From the NCBI RefSeq assembly GCF_014698835.1, contig NZ_JACJTU010000027.1:52219-116218 (forward strand): DNA of 64,000 bases. Direction: 5' to 3'. Source of the DNA: Nostoc paludosum FACHB-159. GTDB taxonomy: Bacteria > Cyanobacteriota > Cyanobacteriia > Cyanobacteriales > Nostocaceae. The position numbers and the translations under genes were made by a program. This document shows, in pieces, positions 36,368 to 46,286 of the stretch (position 1 is its first letter; every line of letters begins with the position of its first letter). The notes under the pieces are model-generated. The model made no database searches. It was not told the DNA's origin and saw only the letters and a list, made by a program, of their open reading frames with translations.

Positions 36368-36784
36368 ATGAATAAAAAAATCTATCTGAAAGTGAACACA
36401 GATCTAACAGCCTCGCCTGAAGTTCTATCTTGGTTTGAGCAGATGAATCAACCAAGCCTTCCCGATAAACAAATTTGGTGGCAATGTCAAACACTTTTGA
36501 TAGAGGGCTTTACTAATATTGTTGAACATGCCCATAAAAATTTACCCGTTGAAACTCCAATTGAGATGGAAGCTGTGCGTTTAAATGAATATATAGAAAT
36601 TCGCATTTGGTCTCAGGGCGAATGCTTTGATTTGGAGGAACAATTGCGGCAAACATCAGAATTTGAAGATAATGGCCAAGAACGCGGACGCGGTTTAAAA
36701 ATCATGTCTGCTATTGCCGACAAGTTAAGCTATGAGCGGACAATAGATAATCGTTATTGTTTATTTATTAGCAAGTATTACTAA
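36368..36784 (+). CDS. Anti-sigma regulatory kinase (HATPase_c, RsbW-like)
   Basis: 138 residues covering one GHKL ATPase domain. The N-box is EGFTNIVEHAHKN and the G-box is ERGRGLKIMSAIADKL. Size and layout match RsbW/SpoIIAB-type serine kinases that phosphorylate a STAS partner. With the STAS protein and the PP2C response regulator alongside, it completes a partner-switching unit. The target sigma or other output is not in the window. Confidence 0.9.
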   Translation: MNKKIYLKVNTDLTASPEVLSWFEQMNQPSLPDKQIWWQCQTLLIEGFTNIVEHAHKNLPVETPIEMEAVRLNEYIEIRIWSQGECFDLEEQLRQTSEFEDNGQERGRGLKIMSAIADKLSYERTIDNRYCLFISKYY

Positions 36785-36905
36785 TACATAGACAAATTTC
36801 AAGAATTTTAAGTACACAAAAATTAGTTTAAAATTCAGCTATAACTTTATTTTATTTCTAAATTCTACTGTATTTTTTTTATTAGCCATACTAAAATTTT
36901 GGGCA

Positions 36906-37766
36906 ATGCGGCGAGACTCTATATTTTACAAACTTTTTCAACAATCCCCCTCTTTGCTGTTTGAGATATTGACAAATCCTCCAATTAATGGCGATGCTTA
37001 TCGATTTGATTCAGTCGCCGTTAAAGAACCCAAATTTGAAATAGATGGAGTATTTCTACCACCAGAAAACGCTGGTGCGGGAGTAGTATATTTTTGTGAA
37101 GTGCAGTTTCAAAAAGATGAACAACTGTATGAAAGAGTATTCGCCGAATCATCGTTATATTTTTATCGCAACCGTGCAAGATTTAGTGATTGGCAAGCAG
37201 TAATCATTTATCCTTCACGTAGTATTGAACAAACTGACATTCATCCTCATCGGGGATTTCTTAATAGCACTCAAGTACATCGGGTGTATTTAGATGAATT
37301 GGGAGACATTCGGCAACTACCTATATGGGTAGCATTGATGGTATTAACCACAGTAGAGTCAGAAAAAGCACCAGAGGAAGCCAGGTATTTGTTAAGTAGA
37401 ACCCGTCAAGAAGTTGCTTCTGAGTCAAGTGGCGCCATAATAGATATGATAACGACGATAATGGTTTACAAATTTGAACAATTAAGTCGAGCTGAGGTAG
37501 AGTCTATGCTAGGGATAACACTCAAAGAAACGCGAGTTTATAGAGAAATCAAAGAAGAAGGAAGAGAAGAAGGAAGAGAAGAAGGACGCGAACAAGCAAC
37601 AATTAATCTTATTATTCGACAGTTGAATAAGCGGTTTGGAGAACTGCCCCAAGACATGCGTTCCTGAATTATTGGTTTACCGTTGCCTGTTCTCGAAGAT
37701 TTGAGCGAAGCATTATTAGATTTTACTAATGTAGATGATTTACAGGCTTGGTTGTCAGCACGATAA
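36906..37766 (+). pseudogene. Rpn-family nuclease (DUF2887 + DUF4351) with an internal TGA stop
   Basis: The first 253 codons match DUF2887, a PD-(D/E)XK relative of Rpn transposase-like nucleases: DAYRFDSVAVKEPKFEIDGVFLP, then CEVQFQ as the ExQ catalytic strand. A charged REEGREEGREEG tract leads into DUF4351, but a TGA at 37665-37667 interrupts it. The same frame then continues for 32 more sense codons (IIGLPLPVLEDLSEALLDFTNVDDLQAWLSAR), exactly the missing DUF4351 end. I infer a recent nonsense mutation or readthrough. The nuclease core may still be functional. Confidence 0.85.
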
Positions 37767-37774
37767 TTAAGCTT

Positions 37775-40700
37775 CTATTTCGTGGCTAAAAACTCTTGGA
37801 TGCGTTTAACAAACTCTTCTAACTCTGAAATTAAGTTATTAGTACCTCGACGCTCTTGGTTATGAGCTAGTTGTTCTAGTTTTTCCGCTGCCAAATGCAT
37901 AGTTGTAACTCCCATATTGGCACTAGCACCTTTAATTTGATGGGCTTCGCGTGCAAGTTGCTCAAAGTCCAAAGCAGCGATCGCCATCTTAATTATCTCT
38001 ATACGAGGTTGAATATCTTCAACAAATATTTGTAGTAATTCTATTTCAAATTCTGAATTATTTTCTGAGAGTTGATGCAAGCGTTCCCAATCAATTGGTA
38101 GTTCAAGTAAACCGATATTTGTTGTCGAAATCGTTTCTTCGCAGGCAAAAATTTCTTTTGGCAATATCAGCATTGCCCAATGGTCTAAAGCGGCCGCTAA
38201 TTTTTCCTTCATAACTGGCTTGCTCAAATAGTCATCCATGCCTGCATCTATACACATTTGTTGGTCTTCTTTCATAGCATTAGCTGTCATCGCAATCACC
38301 ACAGGACGACGACCACTTGCAAAGTTATTTTCTTGCCAACGATGAATTTCTTTTGTAGTTTCTAAACCATCAAGAACTGGCATTTGGCAGTCCATTAAAA
38401 TTAAATCGTAGGGAATTTTTTCTAATAACTGCAAAACTTCTTGACCATTACCGGCAACATCAGCGCTGTAGCCAAGACTTTGGAGTTGTTTCAAAGCTAC
38501 TTTCTGATTTACTAAATTATCTTCTGCTAGGAGAATTCTTAATTTAGGAAAGTTAGAAGTCGGGGAAGGAGATTCACAGACGCGGGGCCACGGGGACGCA
38601 GGGAATGTACTAAATAGATTCTCCGCGTCTTCCATTCTCCGCGCCCCCCGAAGTTCAGATCGCCGGAAGCCTGCGCTGTGACTTCTCTCTGTGTCTTCTT
38701 CTTCTGTTCCTAAAATAGTCACGATCGCATCAAAAAGTCGAGACGGCTTCACAGGTTTAACCAAATAAGCAGCAAATCCGATTTTTAGCGCTCGTTGGAT
38801 TTCATCGCGTTGATTAGTAGAGGTGAGCATAACCAAAGGTAAATGTGCGATCGCTGAATCTGCTTTAATTTGCTCTCCCAAAGTCATGCCATCTATTTCT
38901 GGCATCTGCATATCAATCACAACAATGTCATACAAGCATTTGTGCTTGGCAGCTTCTTGAATAGCTTTCAGGGCAATAGTAGCCGAAGCAGCTCGATCTA
39001 CTACCATCCCCCAGCGAGTGGCTTGATACTGGATGATTTTACGATTTGTAGGGTTATCATCGACTACCAATAAACGCCGATTAGCTAGAACAGTGGGATC
39101 GTGTATTGAAGAAATAGGATGAAGCTGCTTGGGGAAAGTTATTTCAAACCAAAACTTAGAACCTTTGCCTACCGAACTTTCGACACCAATTTCTCCTCCC
39201 ATCAACGTCACTAGTTGTTTGCAGATGGCTAATCCCAAACCTGTGCCGCCATACTTGCGGGTGGTGGAAGCGTCTACTTGGGTAAATGGCGTAAAGAGTT
39301 TCCATTGGTCTTCAGAGTTAATGCCAAGACCAGTGTCTGTAATGGCAAAATTAATGGTGGCAGTATTGGAAGTTTGCGATCGCACTTCTACTCTTACTAT
39401 CACCTCTCCACTGTTGGTGAATTTAATGGCGTTGCTGATTAAATTCATCAGAATTTGCCGCAAACGACCAGCATCACCTTGCAGATGGGTGGGAACGTTG
39501 GGATAAATTAAGGCTGCAATTTCTAATCCCTTTTTATGGGCTGGGGGTGCTAATAATTCCAACACCTCTTCCACACAGGTAGATAAGTCAAAATCTAAAG
39601 TTTCTAAAACCATTTCCTCAGCCTCAAGTTTGGATAAATCCAAAATTTCGTTAATTAGGCTTAACAAAGCATCTCCACTAATACGAATTGTTTCGATAAA
39701 ATCCCGTTGCTCTGAGTTGAGTGGAGTTTCTAACATTAAACCTGTCATCCCCAATACAGCATTCATGGGAGTACGAATTTCGTGGCTCATGTTGGCTAAA
39801 AAAGCGCTTTTGGTTTTAGAAGCTAATTCAGCTTCATGACGCGCAACTTCGAGTTCTCGTCGCTGCTGAGTTTCTGCATCTAACATTTGAGCTTGGGCTA
39901 AGGCGATACCTACTTGGTCAGCTATTTGCCGCAAAAGATGAGTTTCAAAACTAGACCATTGCCGAGAACTACCGCACTGATGAACAATCAGCAAACCGCA
40001 GAGTTCTTCTTTGACAAGAATGGGTACAACTAAATGAGATTTGACTCCAAATTGTTGGAGTAATTCTATGTGATTTTTTTGGACTTCACCCAGATCCAAA
40101 TCTGCTAGCTCCGAATTCCGTTTTTGACGATACTGCTGTAGATAATACTGTTGTAAATATTCTCCCCGAAAATAACTTTCTGTAAGCTTTTTCTCTTTGA
40201 TTGTCAGCCAGCCAGAAACCACTGCTTCGACGATGGTGGTTGTAGATCCATCCGGCAAAGGCTGATAGATTAAGACTCGATCGCTATGGAGAATTTTTTG
40301 TACTTCCGTAACAGCGATTTGGAGAATTTCTTTAATTTGCAAAGACTGGCGAATCTTTAGGGTGATTTCAGTAAATAATTGCGATCGCAAGTTTTGGCGT
40401 TGCAGTTCTTCTTCTGCCTGTTTGCGCTCAATAAACTGCCCGACTTGCTCGCCAATGGAATTCATCACTTTTACCAAATCTGAGTCAGGTTGCTGGATTT
40501 CATGGCTAAAACAAGTAATCACACCAAGGATTTTTTGACTCCCCCGAATCGGAAAACCGAAAGCTCCATGCAGTCCGGCTTTGGCAGCGATTTTCAACCG
40601 CACGAAATTCCGATCTTCAGAAACATCAGCCATCCAAACAGGTTTAGCATCAGCCCAAACACGACCAGGCAGGCCAATTCCTGGGGCAAATGTGGTTTTC

Positions 40701-42478
40701 CGACTGAGTAGTTTAAATTCCTCCATCTCTAATGATGTTTTATACCAGCTATCGAAAAAAGCCAGTATATTGGCTTGCCGATCTACCATCCAAATTTCAC
40801 TCACAGTGGCTCCCAAACTTTCGCAGATTCCTTGTAATATTTGGTGCATGGCTTCCTTGATAGTAGTAGACTCTGCTAAAGCACGGGTTGTAGCATACTG
40901 GGCTTTGAGATGCTGTTCTGCTCGTTTGCGCTCGGTGATATCAATACCTGTGGCAACAATGTATTCAATACGACCCTCATAGTCTTGCAAAATAGTGTTA
41001 GTCCATGCAATTAGCCGCCGACTACCATTTTTCATCACCCAATAGCTTTCGTACTTTTTTGAGCCTTCACCAGTCCGCAGTCGTTCAAAAGCTTCTTTTA
41101 CCGGCTCTACCTGTTCCGCAAGTAGAAACAGATTCCAGAAATGCCTCCCTCTGACTTCATCAAATGAGTAACCAGTTGTTTGTTCGCAAGCTTGATTGAA
41201 GCGAACAATTTGTCCTTGTGCATCGAGAACTATTACCAAAGCGCTGGCTGTATCAAGAACTGCTGAAATAAAGTTGCGTTCTTTATTCAGTGCCTCTTCT
41301 GTGAATTTACGCTCCTTTACCTCACGATAAATAAAGTAGTAGACTATGGCCAGAATCAGGCAACTTAAGCAAACTGCGATCGCCTGCATCACAATCGTAT
41401 TGCTGACACTGGTTTTAGTTATTTTTAATTGCTGCTGAAGCTGTTGCTGTTCCTCGTTTTCCATTTCATAAATGATATTGCGAATATCATTCATAAAGTT
41501 ATTTCCCTGGTCTGTTTTGATTACCTCTAATGCAGCATCTAATCCTTGAGCCTGGCGTAAGTCGATAGTCTTTTTGAGTTCATTCAGCTTGAGAATTATT
41601 AGCGGTTCAAGAGTGTCGAGTTGTCTGAGTTGTTGAGGATCGTTTGTTGTTAATTTTCTTAATTGCTGAATTTCTGGAGCAACTTTGACAACTGCTGTTT
41701 GATATGGTTCCAAATACGCATCGTTTCCAGTGAGTATATATCCGCGTTGTCCCGTTTCAGCATCCTTGATATTAGAAAGGAGTTCTTGCAAACTATTAAT
41801 TGTCACTTGAGTGTTGAGCAAATTTTTACTCGTATTAATCAACACTTCTGTACTTTGATATGAGAGCGTCGCAATCAGAACTAAAATAGTCAAGGCCAAC
41901 CCAAATCCTTGGGCAATTCTTGTTAAAAATTGTTTGCGTACCTTTTGTGCTTGTTTACGTCTATCACTCGCCAAAACCAAACTTGCTAAAATGCGCCGCA
42001 TTTCTAATTGCTTGATTACCTGGCGGCCTAGCATTCGTAATGCTTCAATTTGTTCTGGAGAGAGGTTTCTGGGTACACGATCGATTACACAAAGCGTTCC
42101 TAATCCATATCCTTCGGGATTTGTCAACGGTACACCAGCATAAAACTGTACATGAGGATCTGAGGTAACTAGCGGGTTTGTGGCGAACCTTTCGTCTTTT
42201 GTGGCATCAGGTACAACAAAAACCTCAGGTTGCAGAATTGCGTGGGCGCAGAAAGCCAGATCTCTAGGAGTTTGTAGGGCATCCAAGCCAACTTTTGACT
42301 TGAACCACTGGCGATCGCGATCGACTAAACTGATTAAGGCAATAGGGGTTCCACAAATATATGAAGCTAGACGAGTTAGGTCGTCAAAAGCAGCTTCCGA
42401 AGGAGTATCGAGGATTCTATACTGTAAAAGAGACTCAATTCGCTGTGTTTCGTTTTCTGGTAATGGTGCTTTCATCAT
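37775..42478 (-). CDS. Multidomain hybrid sensor histidine kinase
   Basis: 1567 residues. In order: GAF (about 20-165), membrane helix (190-210), CHASE3-type sensor (215-350), helix (363-385), PAS (400-515), two GAF domains (540-690 and 700-870), HisKA with the phospho-His in HEIRTPMNAVLGM (about 905), HATPase (1015-1130), two receiver domains (1150-1265 and 1310-1425) and an HPt domain with HQIKGASANMGV near 1510. It is a complete phosphorelay in one chain. The linker between the receivers translates dispersed repeat DNA. Its target could be the REC-PP2C protein nearby (inference). Confidence 0.95.
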   Translation of the reverse strand: MMKAPLPENETQRIESLLQYRILDTPSEAAFDDLTRLASYICGTPIALISLVDRDRQWFKSKVGLDALQTPRDLAFCAHAILQPEVFVVPDATKDERFATNPLVTSDPHVQFYAGVPLTNPEGYGLGTLCVIDRVPRNLSPEQIEALRMLGRQVIKQLEMRRILASLVLASDRRKQAQKVRKQFLTRIAQGFGLALTILVLIATLSYQSTEVLINTSKNLLNTQVTINSLQELLSNIKDAETGQRGYILTGNDAYLEPYQTAVVKVAPEIQQLRKLTTNDPQQLRQLDTLEPLIILKLNELKKTIDLRQAQGLDAALEVIKTDQGNNFMNDIRNIIYEMENEEQQQLQQQLKITKTSVSNTIVMQAIAVCLSCLILAIVYYFIYREVKERKFTEEALNKERNFISAVLDTASALVIVLDAQGQIVRFNQACEQTTGYSFDEVRGRHFWNLFLLAEQVEPVKEAFERLRTGEGSKKYESYWVMKNGSRRLIAWTNTILQDYEGRIEYIVATGIDITERKRAEQHLKAQYATTRALAESTTIKEAMHQILQGICESLGATVSEIWMVDRQANILAFFDSWYKTSLEMEEFKLLSRKTTFAPGIGLPGRVWADAKPVWMADVSEDRNFVRLKIAAKAGLHGAFGFPIRGSQKILGVITCFSHEIQQPDSDLVKVMNSIGEQVGQFIERKQAEEELQRQNLRSQLFTEITLKIRQSLQIKEILQIAVTEVQKILHSDRVLIYQPLPDGSTTTIVEAVVSGWLTIKEKKLTESYFRGEYLQQYYLQQYRQKRNSELADLDLGEVQKNHIELLQQFGVKSHLVVPILVKEELCGLLIVHQCGSSRQWSSFETHLLRQIADQVGIALAQAQMLDAETQQRRELEVARHEAELASKTKSAFLANMSHEIRTPMNAVLGMTGLMLETPLNSEQRDFIETIRISGDALLSLINEILDLSKLEAEEMVLETLDFDLSTCVEEVLELLAPPAHKKGLEIAALIYPNVPTHLQGDAGRLRQILMNLISNAIKFTNSGEVIVRVEVRSQTSNTATINFAITDTGLGINSEDQWKLFTPFTQVDASTTRKYGGTGLGLAICKQLVTLMGGEIGVESSVGKGSKFWFEITFPKQLHPISSIHDPTVLANRRLLVVDDNPTNRKIIQYQATRWGMVVDRAASATIALKAIQEAAKHKCLYDIVVIDMQMPEIDGMTLGEQIKADSAIAHLPLVMLTSTNQRDEIQRALKIGFAAYLVKPVKPSRLFDAIVTILGTEEEDTERSHSAGFRRSELRGARRMEDAENLFSTFPASPWPRVCESPSPTSNFPKLRILLAEDNLVNQKVALKQLQSLGYSADVAGNGQEVLQLLEKIPYDLILMDCQMPVLDGLETTKEIHRWQENNFASGRRPVVIAMTANAMKEDQQMCIDAGMDDYLSKPVMKEKLAAALDHWAMLILPKEIFACEETISTTNIGLLELPIDWERLHQLSENNSEFEIELLQIFVEDIQPRIEIIKMAIAALDFEQLAREAHQIKGASANMGVTTMHLAAEKLEQLAHNQERRGTNNLISELEEFVKRIQEFLATK

Positions 42479-42512
42479 TCAGAATTCAGAATTCAGTAGT
42501 TAGGAGTTAGCA

Positions 42513-42540
42513 GTACAGACGCGATGAATCGCGTCTGTAC
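42513..42540. repeat. Perfect 12-bp hairpin repeat
   Basis: GTACAGACGCGA and TCGCGTCTGTAC pair perfectly around a TGAA loop. A third copy of the right arm (ATCGCGTCTGTATA) follows at about 42559. It lies between two minus-strand genes and resembles a dispersed Nostoc-type palindromic repeat. Confidence 0.75.
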
Positions 42541-42710
42541 AAGAGAGACAAGATTAATCGCGTCTGTATAAAAGTTGGGAGTTTGGAATTCCAAGAGTTT
42601 GATAGTCAAGTTTTATAGTTTCAAAAAGATTAAAAAATTAAAAATCTAGAGCACGCGTGATTTTATATTTATTCTGAATTCTGACTTCTGAATTCTGAAT
42701 TGTTTATTTG

Positions 42711-43958
42711 CTAAAATTTGACACGCAATTGTCCTGTAAAAGAGTTACCGCCGTAAGCCCTTTCTCCTGTATCTTGATTGCGGACATTACTGAAGCTATA
42801 GCCCAAATCTGCTTCAATATTCGGTGATAGCTTTACCGTACAGCGTGTTTGATAGGTATTGGCATTATCGAATTCACCTTTAAGTCGCTGTCTTCCTAAA
42901 TTTGCAGCTAGGCGACAGCGTAAGAATTTAGTAATATCTCCTTCCCAAGCCACTTCAGCGTTGTAAACTAGGAAATCTGGTGGTGAAAAATAGCCACTTG
43001 TGCCTTCTAAATCGCGATCGTAACTCCAATTAAATAAGTTAGCTGCTAAAGAAAATTGGCCGAATTTACGCTCTAACCTACTAAAAGTTTGTACCTCAGA
43101 GTTACCATCGTTGTAGTTACCCAAACGCAAAGAAGAAAACAAGCTGGTGTTTCGATCGATTTGCCAGAATAAATCAGGCCCAAATCGCCAACTACTAATT
43201 TCGTTTTCTAAAGTTCGGGCATTGGATTTATAAGGGCCTTGTTCTAAATTACCGGATAATACTAATAGCGATCGCAATTGTCCTGATGGCGAAACTCTCG
43301 CTGGCACAATCGGAACTTCCACCTTAGCATTGAGATTCATCGCCGCCGGTAAACGATCGAACACATCAACTCCAGCTGCTGCTTGTAGCGTCACTTGTCC
43401 AATTTTTCCCTGCCATCCAACTTGCAAGGGAAAATTACTAACTGATTCAACACCACGTTGATCGAAGAAATCAAAACCCGTCTTCAAAAAGATTTTATTG
43501 CCATTTCTTAATCGAAACTGAAGCGTTGGTTCAATAAATAAATTTGTTTGCCCAAAGTTATCTGTGTCATAACGATAGTTCGTATCAATACTTTCTAAAA
43601 CTACATTTGGTGTTGTTGGTTCAATAGAAGGTGTTGGAGGCCTTGAATTTTCTGGTGGCTTTGGCTTCGGTCGCGGTGGTTGCTGCCGTAAATCAGGATT
43701 GAAGTTTTCCGGTGCCGCAATCAAAAATCGATGGGGTAGAGGTTTGGAAAGTTCTAAGTGATACTGATTTATATTTAATGGCGAAGAAGAGAGAGATTTA
43801 GTGTTTTCATGGAGTTGGGCCGCTTGTAACTTAACTTCACAGAATGCCCAAATACCTACACTTAAGATGACTCCCAATTGAATTTGTAAGTATCCCAAAA
43901 TATACTTAGTAAAAGCATATCGATAAATAAAGAGATAACGTCTAAAACTATCTGCCAT
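42711..43958 (-). CDS. Putative outer-membrane beta-barrel protein
   Basis: 415 residues. An N-terminal hydrophobic segment (about 22-42) looks like a signal peptide or anchor, followed by a Pro-rich linker (about 92-115). From residue 120 the sequence is a series of amphipathic strands ending in the terminal Phe (SFTGQLRVKF) typical of barrels inserted by BamA. I cannot name a family. It could serve as the outer-membrane exit for the nearby polysaccharide synthase (inference), but it is separated from it by signalling genes. Confidence 0.65.
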   Translation of the reverse strand: MADSFRRYLFIYRYAFTKYILGYLQIQLGVILSVGIWAFCEVKLQAAQLHENTKSLSSSPLNINQYHLELSKPLPHRFLIAAPENFNPDLRQQPPRPKPKPPENSRPPTPSIEPTTPNVVLESIDTNYRYDTDNFGQTNLFIEPTLQFRLRNGNKIFLKTGFDFFDQRGVESVSNFPLQVGWQGKIGQVTLQAAAGVDVFDRLPAAMNLNAKVEVPIVPARVSPSGQLRSLLVLSGNLEQGPYKSNARTLENEISSWRFGPDLFWQIDRNTSLFSSLRLGNYNDGNSEVQTFSRLERKFGQFSLAANLFNWSYDRDLEGTSGYFSPPDFLVYNAEVAWEGDITKFLRCRLAANLGRQRLKGEFDNANTYQTRCTVKLSPNIEADLGYSFSNVRNQDTGERAYGGNSFTGQLRVKF

Positions 43959-44161
43959 CAGCCGATACTGTAGGTGTATATCAATGAAAAACTAGCTGCC
44001 AAAAAAATTTTCTGGCTGCTAGTTCGTGTATTCTGCTTGGATTATGATGCCCACAATATATGCTGACTACAGCGATTTTCACATGATAGGTTTACGGAAC
44101 TTTTTTAAAAATCAAATTAAGGCAAGGAAACTTCTTGCATACGAGAATATAGACAATTCAA

Positions 44162-45910
44162 TCAAGTTTGCTCACTGCGACGGTGATTAGCGGCTTGCAA
44201 TAACAAAGATTCGGCAAAAGCGATCGCATCACTCGCTGATTTTCCACCAGCTAATTGCGCTAATTCTTCCCGGCGAGTAGTTAAATTATCTAAAGCTGTA
44301 ACTCGCACAACGGTACGTTGTTCTACGCTGCCATTGTTAGCTTTTTTACCTTTACCTTGACTAATAGTTTGCTTATCTACCCGAAAATGCCGGTCTGCCA
44401 TTGCTGCAACTAAGGGTTGGTGAGTAACACATAATACTTGGTTGCGTTGGCTGAGTTGGTGTAATTTTTCGGCGATCGCTTGGGCAACTCTTCCAGAAAC
44501 CCCCACATCAATTTCATCAAATACCATTGTCCCGGCTGCATCAACCTGAGAAAAACAAGCTTTCAATGCCAGTAAAAAACGGCTCATTTCTCCACCAGAG
44601 GCAATTTCTGTTAAAGGTTGCAGTGGTTCTCCGGGGTTGGGACTAAACATAAAGGTAATTTTATCTGCCCCCATAGCAGTTGGAGAAGTTGGCAAAATTT
44701 CAACTTGAAATTTCACCTTTTCCATTGCTAAAGGTTTGAGTTCAGATATCAAACGTGATTCTAAATTAGCAGCCGCCTTACTCCGCAGTTGAGTTAATCG
44801 AGCGCTGGCTTCGGTAAGTTTCTCAAAACACGCCTTTTCTTGCTGTTCTAAACTTTCGATAGATTGTTCACTGTCATTAAGTTGGGCTAATTCTGATTGA
44901 ATACGCTGGTAATAGGCGATCGCTTCTGTTAATGTCGGCCCATACTTGCGGCAAATTTGCTTTAATTCCCGAACCCGTTCTTCTACTTCTTCTAACCGCT
45001 GGGGATCGGCTTCTAAACTGTCACCATAAGCATTAATTTGCCTTCCCACTTCCATAACTGCTGCTTGGGCATCCCTAACTAATTCCAATAAAGGTTGCAG
45101 TTGGGTGTCATATTCCACCATTTCATTTAATGTCGCTTCGCTGTCTCCCAATAAATCTGCGGCGGCGGGAGTTTCATCATCATTTTGATACAAAGCCTGA
45201 TAAATTTTGTAGCTCATTTGTTGCAAATCAACTACATGATTCAGGCGTTCGCTCTCTTGTGCCAACTGTTCCAATTCATTGGGTTCGCTAAGATTTGCTG
45301 CTCCCAATTCTTGCACTTGATAGGTAAGCAAATCGAGTTGTTGCAAACGTTCCCGTTCTGATGTCCGGCGTTTTTCCAATGCTAAATGCGCTTGTTGGTA
45401 AGCACTAAAGCTACTGGCGACCTTATGGCGTTGATGCATCAACGAGTCACCGCCATATAAATCCAACCAATCCCGGACTTGGGCAGATTGTCCGACTTGC
45501 ACCGTTTGACCTTGGGCTGTGATTTCCACCAAGCGATCGCGCAGTCCTCCCATAATCTGCCGATTTACCAACACACCATTCACCCGCGATCGGCTGCGGA
45601 CATTACTAGCTGTGGCGGAGATTTCTCGGCTAATAACTACGGAATTTTCATCAAGCAAATCGATTTCCTGTTCCGTCAACCAAGCAGCTAAGGGGGCGTT
45701 TGAAGTGAAAGTAGCTTCTACCATTGCCCGATTGCTACCTGTACGAATCACTCGACTAGAGACTTTACCTCCCAAAGCGGCATCAATAGCATCCAAAATA
45801 ATTGATTTCCCAGCGCCGGTTTCACCCGTCAACACATTGAGTCCTGCGCCAAATTCTAATTCCAGTTCGTCAATTAAGGCAAAGTTTTCAATTCGCAAAC
45901 AAAGCAACAT
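44162..45910 (-). CDS. recN: DNA repair protein RecN
   Basis: 582 residues, close to family length. N-terminal Walker A TGETGAGKSIILDAI (about 31-45), a long coiled coil (about 160-370), and the C-terminal ATPase half with the SGGEMSRFLLALK signature and Walker B MVFDEIDVGVSG. It is an SMC-like protein for double-strand break repair, acting on the chromosome. Standing alone on the minus strand, it is divergent from the ABC1 kinase gene. Confidence 0.96.
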   Translation of the reverse strand: MLLCLRIENFALIDELELEFGAGLNVLTGETGAGKSIILDAIDAALGGKVSSRVIRTGSNRAMVEATFTSNAPLAAWLTEQEIDLLDENSVVISREISATASNVRSRSRVNGVLVNRQIMGGLRDRLVEITAQGQTVQVGQSAQVRDWLDLYGGDSLMHQRHKVASSFSAYQQAHLALEKRRTSERERLQQLDLLTYQVQELGAANLSEPNELEQLAQESERLNHVVDLQQMSYKIYQALYQNDDETPAAADLLGDSEATLNEMVEYDTQLQPLLELVRDAQAAVMEVGRQINAYGDSLEADPQRLEEVEERVRELKQICRKYGPTLTEAIAYYQRIQSELAQLNDSEQSIESLEQQEKACFEKLTEASARLTQLRSKAAANLESRLISELKPLAMEKVKFQVEILPTSPTAMGADKITFMFSPNPGEPLQPLTEIASGGEMSRFLLALKACFSQVDAAGTMVFDEIDVGVSGRVAQAIAEKLHQLSQRNQVLCVTHQPLVAAMADRHFRVDKQTISQGKGKKANNGSVEQRTVVRVTALDNLTTRREELAQLAGGKSASDAIAFAESLLLQAANHRRSEQT

Positions 45911-46286
45911 TGAGCCAAAGTCTCCTTCCGTTGTGCTGAGTGCCTAGTCGTGAGTAGAAAGAAAATTTCGGAGTTAGTTAGTAAGGCTGCATGTCTTTAC
46001 TTTAAGACTTAGCACTTTTAACTCAGCACCGAGAAAGGCAGCAATACCTACTACTATTAAATTAATACGCCCATATTAGTGTAGCAAAGCAATGAAGAGT
46101 GGGGAATGGGGCATAGGGCATGGGGAGTGGGGACTGCGGATGAAGGAGACAAATCAATTCAAAATTCAAAATTAAAGAACTTTTGAATGCGTGACTTTTT
46201 AATGCCCAATGCCTAATGGCCGATGACCAATCTTCAACATATTGTTACAATACTTAACATGCTCATTCTCAGCGGTGGCCTTTTCC
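45911..46286. other. Intergenic region between recN and the ABC1 kinase gene
   Basis: 376 bp with the two divergent promoters. It contains repeat-like GGGGAATGGGGCATAGGGCATGGGG at 46101-46125 in broken form, and several short GCCCAATG/GCCTAATG fragments at 46203-46220. No ORF of substance. Confidence 0.6.

Noticed and set aside
40490..40982. Plus-strand ORFs inside the hybrid kinase gene
   Set aside because: They are antisense to GAF-domain coding sequence with no supporting signals.
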